From Lawsonibacter faecis (lineage in GTDB: Bacteria > Bacillota > Clostridia > Oscillospirales > Oscillospiraceae), in NCBI RefSeq assembly GCF_014287675.1, contig NZ_JACOPQ010000016.1:1-64000 (forward strand): a DNA stretch of 64,000 bases, in the 5' to 3' direction. This document shows positions 60,022-64,000 of this stretch, piece by piece. Every line of letters starts with the position of its first letter. The first letter of the stretch is position 1. Position numbers and translations under genes: made by a program. The notes below the pieces were generated by a model. The model saw only the letters and a list, made by a program, of their open reading frames with translations, was not told where the DNA came from and did no database searches.

Positions 60022-60826
60022 ACTCAGAAGCCCCCTCCTGCCGTCCCGGCACGCCGATGGCGCGAAAGCGCCGGTACCGCCGGGCGGTGAGCTCCTCCGG
60101 GGGGAGGGCGCGCAGCTCGGAGAGCTGGGCGTAGAGGGCCTCCTCCAGCTCGGGCCAGAGGCGCTTCCAGTCCCCGCCGTACTCGGGAAAGACCCGCTCC
60201 ACCACGCCCAGGGCATGGGCGTCGTCGGCGGTGAGGCGGAGGCACTCCGCGGCCTCGGCCGCTTTGGCGGAGTCCTTCCAGAGAATGCTGGCGCAGCCCT
60301 CGGGGGAGATGACGGAGTAGATGGCGTTTTCCAGCATCCACACCCGGTCGGCCACAGCCAGACCCAGGGCCCCGCCGCTGCCGCCCTCGCCGATGAGGAT
60401 GGAAATGACGGGGGTTTTGAGGGTCATCATCTCCATCAGGTTCTCGGCGATGGCCTGGCCCTGGCCCCGCTCCTCGGCCCCGATGCCGCAGAACGCGCCG
60501 GAGGTGTCCACGAAGCAGATGACCGGGCGGTGAAACTTCTCCGCCTGCTTCATCAGCCGCAGGGCCTTGCGGTAGCCCTCGGGATTGGGCGCGCCGAAGT
60601 TGTGGGCCACCCGCTCCCGGGTGGTGGAGCCCTTCTCGATGGCGACCACCGTCACGGGTAAATTCCGGAGGCAGGCGAGGCCCGCCACCACCGCGCCGTC
60701 ATCGGCGAAGCGGCGGTCTCCGTGGAGCTCCATAAAGTCGGTGAGCAGGTGGCGGATATACTGCACGCCGGTGGGACGGTCCTTGCCGCGGGCCTTCTGG
60801 ACCCGCTCATAGGCGCTTGCGCTCAT
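60011..60826 (-). CDS. accA: Acetyl-CoA carboxylase carboxyltransferase subunit alpha
   Basis: 271 aa. With AccD it transfers the carboxyl group from carboxybiotin to acetyl-CoA to make malonyl-CoA. Conserved stretches: RPTGVQYIRHLLTDFMELHGD, FADDGAVVAGLA, NPEGYRKALRLMKQAEKF, CFVDTSGAFCGIGAEERGQG and ISILIGEGGSGGALGLAVAD, which form the oxyanion holes. It is slightly shorter than E. coli AccA (319 aa) at the N-terminus, as is usual in clostridia. ATG 60826 overlaps the accD stop. Confidence 0.95.
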   Translation of the reverse strand: MSASAYERVQKARGKDRPTGVQYIRHLLTDFMELHGDRRFADDGAVVAGLACLRNLPVTVVAIEKGSTTRERVAHNFGAPNPEGYRKALRLMKQAEKFHRPVICFVDTSGAFCGIGAEERGQGQAIAENLMEMMTLKTPVISILIGEGGSGGALGLAVADRVWMLENAIYSVISPEGCASILWKDSAKAAEAAECLRLTADDAHALGVVERVFPEYGGDWKRLWPELEEALYAQLSELRALPPEELTARRYRRFRAIGVPGRQEGASEYAY

Positions 60827-61683
60827 ACCGCCTCACCTCCTCTGTGCATCCGAAGCAGCCACGAGAGCGTCTCCCGCTGGCGGATTCTGGGCACGATGGC
60901 ATCCACGAAGCCGTGTTCCAACAGAAATTCGCTGGTCTGGAAGCCGGGGGGCAGCTTCTTGCGGACGGTGGACTCGATGACCCTGGCCCCGGCGAAGCCG
61001 ATGGTGGCCTCCGGCTCGGCCAGGATCACGTCCCCCTCCATGGCGAAGCTGGCGGTGACGCCGCCTGTGGTGGGGTTGGTGAGGACGGCGGCGTAGAACC
61101 CGCCCGCGTCGCTGTGCCGCTTCACGGCCCCGCTGGTCTTGGCCATCTGCATGAGGGAAAGAATGCCCTCCTGCATCCGGGCTCCGCCGGAGACGGTGAA
61201 GCCCACCACGCTGAGGCGCTGGTCCGCGGCATACTCGAAGAGGCGGGTGATCTTCTCGCCCACCAGCATCCCCATGCTGCCCATCATGAAATAGGGGTCC
61301 ATGATGAAGAGGGCGCATTTCTCGCCGCCGATGGCCGCGATGCCGCAGAGGACGGCGTCGCGCTCCCGGCAGGAGGCCTGGGTCTTCTCCAGCTTCTTCC
61401 GGTAGCCGGGGAAGTCCAGGGGATCGCTGGGGGAAAACTCTCCGAAGAGCTCGGTGAAGCTGCCGGGGTCGGCGAGAAAATCCAAGCGCTGGCGGGGGTT
61501 CATGCGGAAGTGGTATCCGCAGGGGCAGGTGTTGGCGTTCTCCCACAGGACGCTCAGGGGAAGACTCTTGTGGCAGTTGGGGCACTGCTTATTGAGCTCA
61601 TTCTCCGCCGCGGCGGGAGGGGCGGTGCGGCCGCCCGCCTCCAGCTCGTTCTTGGGCTTGCGGGAAAATTGGATGAACGGCAT
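60823..61683 (-). CDS. accD: Acetyl-CoA carboxylase carboxyltransferase subunit beta
   Basis: 286 aa. N-terminal zinc ribbon (CPNC ... NTCPCGYHFRM) followed by the crotonase-type domain: KCALFIMDPYFMMGSMGMLVGEKI, FTVSGGARMQEGILSLMQMA and GGVTASFAMEGDVILAEPEA. The second half of the zinc knuckle reads CPC rather than the usual CPxC, so one residue is missing; four cysteines remain. It overlaps accA by 4 nt and follows accC by 11 nt. Confidence 0.95.
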   Translation of the reverse strand: MPFIQFSRKPKNELEAGGRTAPPAAAENELNKQCPNCHKSLPLSVLWENANTCPCGYHFRMNPRQRLDFLADPGSFTELFGEFSPSDPLDFPGYRKKLEKTQASCRERDAVLCGIAAIGGEKCALFIMDPYFMMGSMGMLVGEKITRLFEYAADQRLSVVGFTVSGGARMQEGILSLMQMAKTSGAVKRHSDAGGFYAAVLTNPTTGGVTASFAMEGDVILAEPEATIGFAGARVIESTVRKKLPPGFQTSEFLLEHGFVDAIVPRIRQRETLSWLLRMHRGGEAV

Positions 61684-61694
61684 GGGCCGTCACC

Positions 61695-63002
61695 TCATTT
61701 CTTGAAAAAATCCAGGTTATAGGAGCCGTCCATAAAGGACGGGGCGCTGACGATGTCGATCTGCTGCTCCACGTTGTTGGGCACGCCGTCGATGACCAGC
61801 TCGCACAGCGCCGCGTTGAGCTTGCGCAGGGTCTCCTCCCGGGTGGAGGCGAAGACCACCAGCTTGCCCAGCAGGGAGTCGTAGTAGGGCGGGACGGTCA
61901 TTCCGTTCATGAGGAAGGTGTCGAACCGGACGAAGGGCCCGCCGGGGACGTGGAGGAAGGTCACCTTGCCGGGGGAGAGGGCGTTGATGCGGCACTCGAT
62001 GGACACGCCCTTGAAAACCACGTCCTCCTGGGTGAAGCCCAGGGGCACCCCCGCCGCCACGCGGATCTGCCACTTCACCAGGTCGATGCCGGTGAGCTGC
62101 TCGGTGACAGTGTGCTCCACCTGGAGTCGGACGTTCATCTCCATGAAGTAGAAGCTCCCGGTTCTGGCGTCCAGCAGGAATTCCATTGTTCCGGCGTTCA
62201 CGTACCCGATGGCCTTGGCCGCCGCGACGGAGATCTCCATGAGCTTTTCGCGGGTTTCCGGGGAAACGGCAGGGGAGGGAGTCTCCTCCACCAGCTTCTG
62301 GTTGCGATGCTGGATGGAGCAGTCCCGCTCTCCCAGGAAGACCACGCTGTGGGCCTCGTCGGCCAGGAGCTGGACCTCCACATGGCGGGCGGGGCTGATG
62401 AATTTCTCCATGTACACCGCGCCGTCGCCGAAGGCGGCCTCCCCCTCGGCCTGAGCGGCGAAGAAGGCGTTCTCCAGCTCGTCGGGGCGGCTCACCAGCC
62501 GGATGCCCCGGCCGCCGCCGCCCGAGCGGGCCTTGATCATCACCGGGTAGCCGATGGCATCGGCCCCCGACCTGGCGGCGTTCAGATCCTCCAGAATGCC
62601 TGTGCCGGGGATGACGGGCACGCCGGCGCCGGCCATCAGGTCCTTGATTTTAGCCTTGTCGCCCACCACGTCCATGAGCTCGGGGGGCGGGCCGATGAAG
62701 GTCACGCCGCTGCGCTGGCAGAGGCGGGCGAACTCGGCGTTCTCCGAGAGGAAGCCGTATCCGGGGTGGATGGCCTGGGCCCCGGTCACGATGGCCGCGC
62801 TGAGGATGCGCGGGGCATTGAGGTAGCTGTCGGCCGCGTCGGCCGCGCCGATGCAGATGCTCTGGTCGGCCAGGGCCACATGGAGGGCGTCGGCGTCGGC
62901 GGTGGAGTAGACCGCCACCGTGCTGATGCCCATCTCCTTGCAGGCCCGGATAATCCGCACCGCGATCTCGCCCCGGTTGGCAATCAGGATTTTGGAAAAC
63001 AT
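61695..63002 (-). CDS. accC: Acetyl-CoA carboxylase biotin carboxylase subunit
   Basis: 435 aa ATP-grasp enzyme that carboxylates biotin on BCCP. Motifs: KILIANRGEIAVRIIRACKE at the N-terminus, IHPGYGFLSENAEFA, MIKARSGGGGRGIRLV (glycine-rich ATP loop), ERDCSIQHRNQKLVEE and MEMNVRLQVEHTVTEQLTG with the catalytic Glu/Arg. It lies 3 nt after fabZ. No accB (biotin carrier) gene is visible downstream of fabZ; it may be upstream, outside this operon segment. Confidence 0.96.
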   Translation of the reverse strand: MFSKILIANRGEIAVRIIRACKEMGISTVAVYSTADADALHVALADQSICIGAADAADSYLNAPRILSAAIVTGAQAIHPGYGFLSENAEFARLCQRSGVTFIGPPPELMDVVGDKAKIKDLMAGAGVPVIPGTGILEDLNAARSGADAIGYPVMIKARSGGGGRGIRLVSRPDELENAFFAAQAEGEAAFGDGAVYMEKFISPARHVEVQLLADEAHSVVFLGERDCSIQHRNQKLVEETPSPAVSPETREKLMEISVAAAKAIGYVNAGTMEFLLDARTGSFYFMEMNVRLQVEHTVTEQLTGIDLVKWQIRVAAGVPLGFTQEDVVFKGVSIECRINALSPGKVTFLHVPGGPFVRFDTFLMNGMTVPPYYDSLLGKLVVFASTREETLRKLNAALCELVIDGVPNNVEQQIDIVSAPSFMDGSYNLDFFKK

Positions 63003-63005
63003 CTC

Positions 63006-63422
63006 CTACCCCTCAATCAGCGCGAAGGAAAATTCGGCCTTGACGGACAGCTTGCCGTCCACATAGCCCTCCCCCTCCGCGAAGTAGAAGGGCTTCTTCA
63101 CCCTGGTGAGCTTACAGCGGCTCTCAAAGGTATCCCCCGGCTTGACCGGGGACTTGAAGCGCACATTGTTCATGCTGGTAAAATAGGGCGTGGCCCCCTG
63201 GGGCAGCTGCTCCCCCAGCAGGACGCAGGTGGCCTGGGCCATCATCTCACAGAGGACGACGCCGGGGACCACGCTGTTGCCGGGAAAGTGGCCCTGGAGG
63301 AACCACTCGTCCCCCCGGACATGGTAGCGCCCCACGGCGGTCTCGCCGTCCACCTGGGCCTCCTCCACCAGGAGCATATTGTCCCGGTGGGGCAGGAGCT
63401 TCTTGATCTCTTCTTGATTCAT
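63006..63422 (-). CDS. fabZ: 3-hydroxyacyl-ACP dehydratase
   Basis: 138 aa from ATG 63422, preceded by TTGGAGGTCCGT. The hotdog signature is clear: LLPHRDNMLLVEE and GHFPGNSVVPGVVLCEMMAQ with catalytic His and the Glu in the central helix. It removes water from 3-hydroxyacyl-ACP in type II fatty acid synthesis. First visible gene of the fabZ-accC-accD-accA operon. Confidence 0.94.
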   Translation of the reverse strand: MNQEEIKKLLPHRDNMLLVEEAQVDGETAVGRYHVRGDEWFLQGHFPGNSVVPGVVLCEMMAQATCVLLGEQLPQGATPYFTSMNNVRFKSPVKPGDTFESRCKLTRVKKPFYFAEGEGYVDGKLSVKAEFSFALIEG

Positions 63423-64000
63423 ACGGACCTCCAATAAATAGAGAGGCTCACCCTGCCTCCCTTATGAAGGGAGGTGCCCCAGTGCGCACACTGGGGCGGA
63501 GGGTTCAAGGCTCGCCCCTTGGGGAGAGCTGTCGGCGAAGCCGACTGAGAGGGGGGCGCGCCCTTCGGGGACGGGGGAAACGCCCTCCGGGGGCCTACTT
63601 TCCAGCGAGGGAAAGTAGGCAAAGCTCGCCGGGGGCGGCTCACGGACATTTTCAATGTCCTACCCCGCCTCCCCCGGTCCCCCCAAAGGATGCGTCCATG
63701 GCGGCGGCACGGTTTTCGATAGGTCGCAAAACTTGGCAGCAGCTACTCGCCGAATCGACCGCAGTGTGTCGTTACTAACGGCGCGTCCCACGCGCCCGCC
63801 GAGCGAATGTTACCCGGCAGGACCTTGATAGTAGCTGCGTTTGAATTGGTGCTCAAAAGGCCGCCGTCGGTGCGGTGGGGGTCTGTCCTGGGGGGCTTGT
63901 GGTAACCCCTGCGCACGGCCCAATGAGGGCGTCGGGCCCACTTGGCCCCTTACTAAGGGGGCTCCCGCCGGAGGCGGTGGGGGATTCCACCGCGACCGCC
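63423..64000. other. Non-coding region with hairpin repeats
   Basis: About 580 nt with no convincing gene, tRNA or rRNA. It is built of consecutive inverted repeats (63456-63474, 63476-63497, 63531-63545, 63593-63620, 63946-63960). A promoter for fabZ should lie in its left end, but no clean -35/-10 pair was found there. Confidence 0.55.
63456..63620. repeat. Composite hairpin repeat (clostridial intergenic repeat type)
   Basis: Stems: CCTCCCTT/AAGGGAGG (63456-63474), GCCCCAGTG/CACTGGGGC (63476-63497), GTCGGC/GCCGAC (63531-63545) and GCCTACTTTCC/GGAAAGTAGGC (63593-63620). Runs of this kind recur between genes in many Oscillospiraceae genomes. Copy number cannot be counted in this window, although a related stem (63946-63960) lies near the right end. 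Confidence 0.55.

Noticed and set aside
63423..64000. tRNA or rRNA gene at the window end
   Set aside because: Several hairpins are present but no cloverleaf with a T-loop GTTCRA and a matching acceptor stem could be drawn, and no rRNA signature was seen.

Overview
The window is a GC-rich stretch of a Gram-positive, spore-forming, anaerobe-like chromosome. LytTR/GHKL two-component pairs, CotH and PdaB-like proteins, a clostridial-type accCDA-fabZ block, many glycoside hydrolases and GC-rich intergenic hairpin repeats together suggest a gut Oscillospiraceae-type Bacillota. This assignment is inferred from gene content; no rRNA or tRNA was seen.

Layout. 1-7.3 kb: a maltodextrin locus (end of a binding protein, two permeases, a LacI regulator, amylomaltase, glycogen/maltodextrin phosphorylase). 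7.5-17 kb: an L-rhamnose locus (AraC regulator, rhaB-rhaA-rhaD, a GH78 alpha-L-rhamnosidase, an MFS/GPH symporter). 17-26 kb: two surface-anchored GH3 enzymes with permuted domain order, a small membrane protein and a LytTR response regulator/GHKL kinase pair. 26.2-26.8 kb: a relic type I-C CRISPR locus with one spacer and a degenerate cas2. 27-36.9 kb: a PdaB-like deacetylase and a six-gene minus-strand operon (DUF4956, CotH, TIM-barrel hydrolase, HEAT-repeat protein, processive GT2, VTC domain) that looks like a surface-polymer system, with a divergent secreted protein. 37-39.7 kb: an EF-G-like GTPase fused to a NYN/YacP nuclease domain. 39.8-45 kb: a three-gene minus-strand operon encoding an HD-RyR protein, a TIR protein with a duplicated unknown module, and a two-TM/double-Rossmann/RyR membrane protein. 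This is the best candidate for an undescribed immune or signalling system. 45.4-48.6 kb: two nucleoside hydrolases, an orphan FakA/DAK-like mini-protein and a flavodoxin/ferredoxin fusion. 48.6-53.6 kb: a second response regulator-kinase-GH3 cassette in the same order as the first. 53.7-57.9 kb: a TetR regulator divergent from a TauE/dolichol-kinase-like fusion, then uppP and an AraC/GyrI-like regulator. 58-63.4 kb: the fatty-acid precursor operon fabZ-accC-accD-accA-thioesterase-acyl-CoA synthetase. 63.4-64 kb: non-coding hairpin repeats.

How it fits together. Much of the window serves capture and breakdown of plant or host glycans: maltodextrin import and phosphorolysis, rhamnoside hydrolysis and rhamnose catabolism, and beta-glycoside cleavage at the cell surface under two paralogous peptide-type two-component systems. 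The other half is envelope biogenesis (polymer cluster, uppP, lipid precursors) and genome or cell defence (CRISPR relic, TIR/RyR/HD cluster, possible ribosome-rescue fusion). Most gene ends carry strong hairpins, so operon borders are fairly clear.
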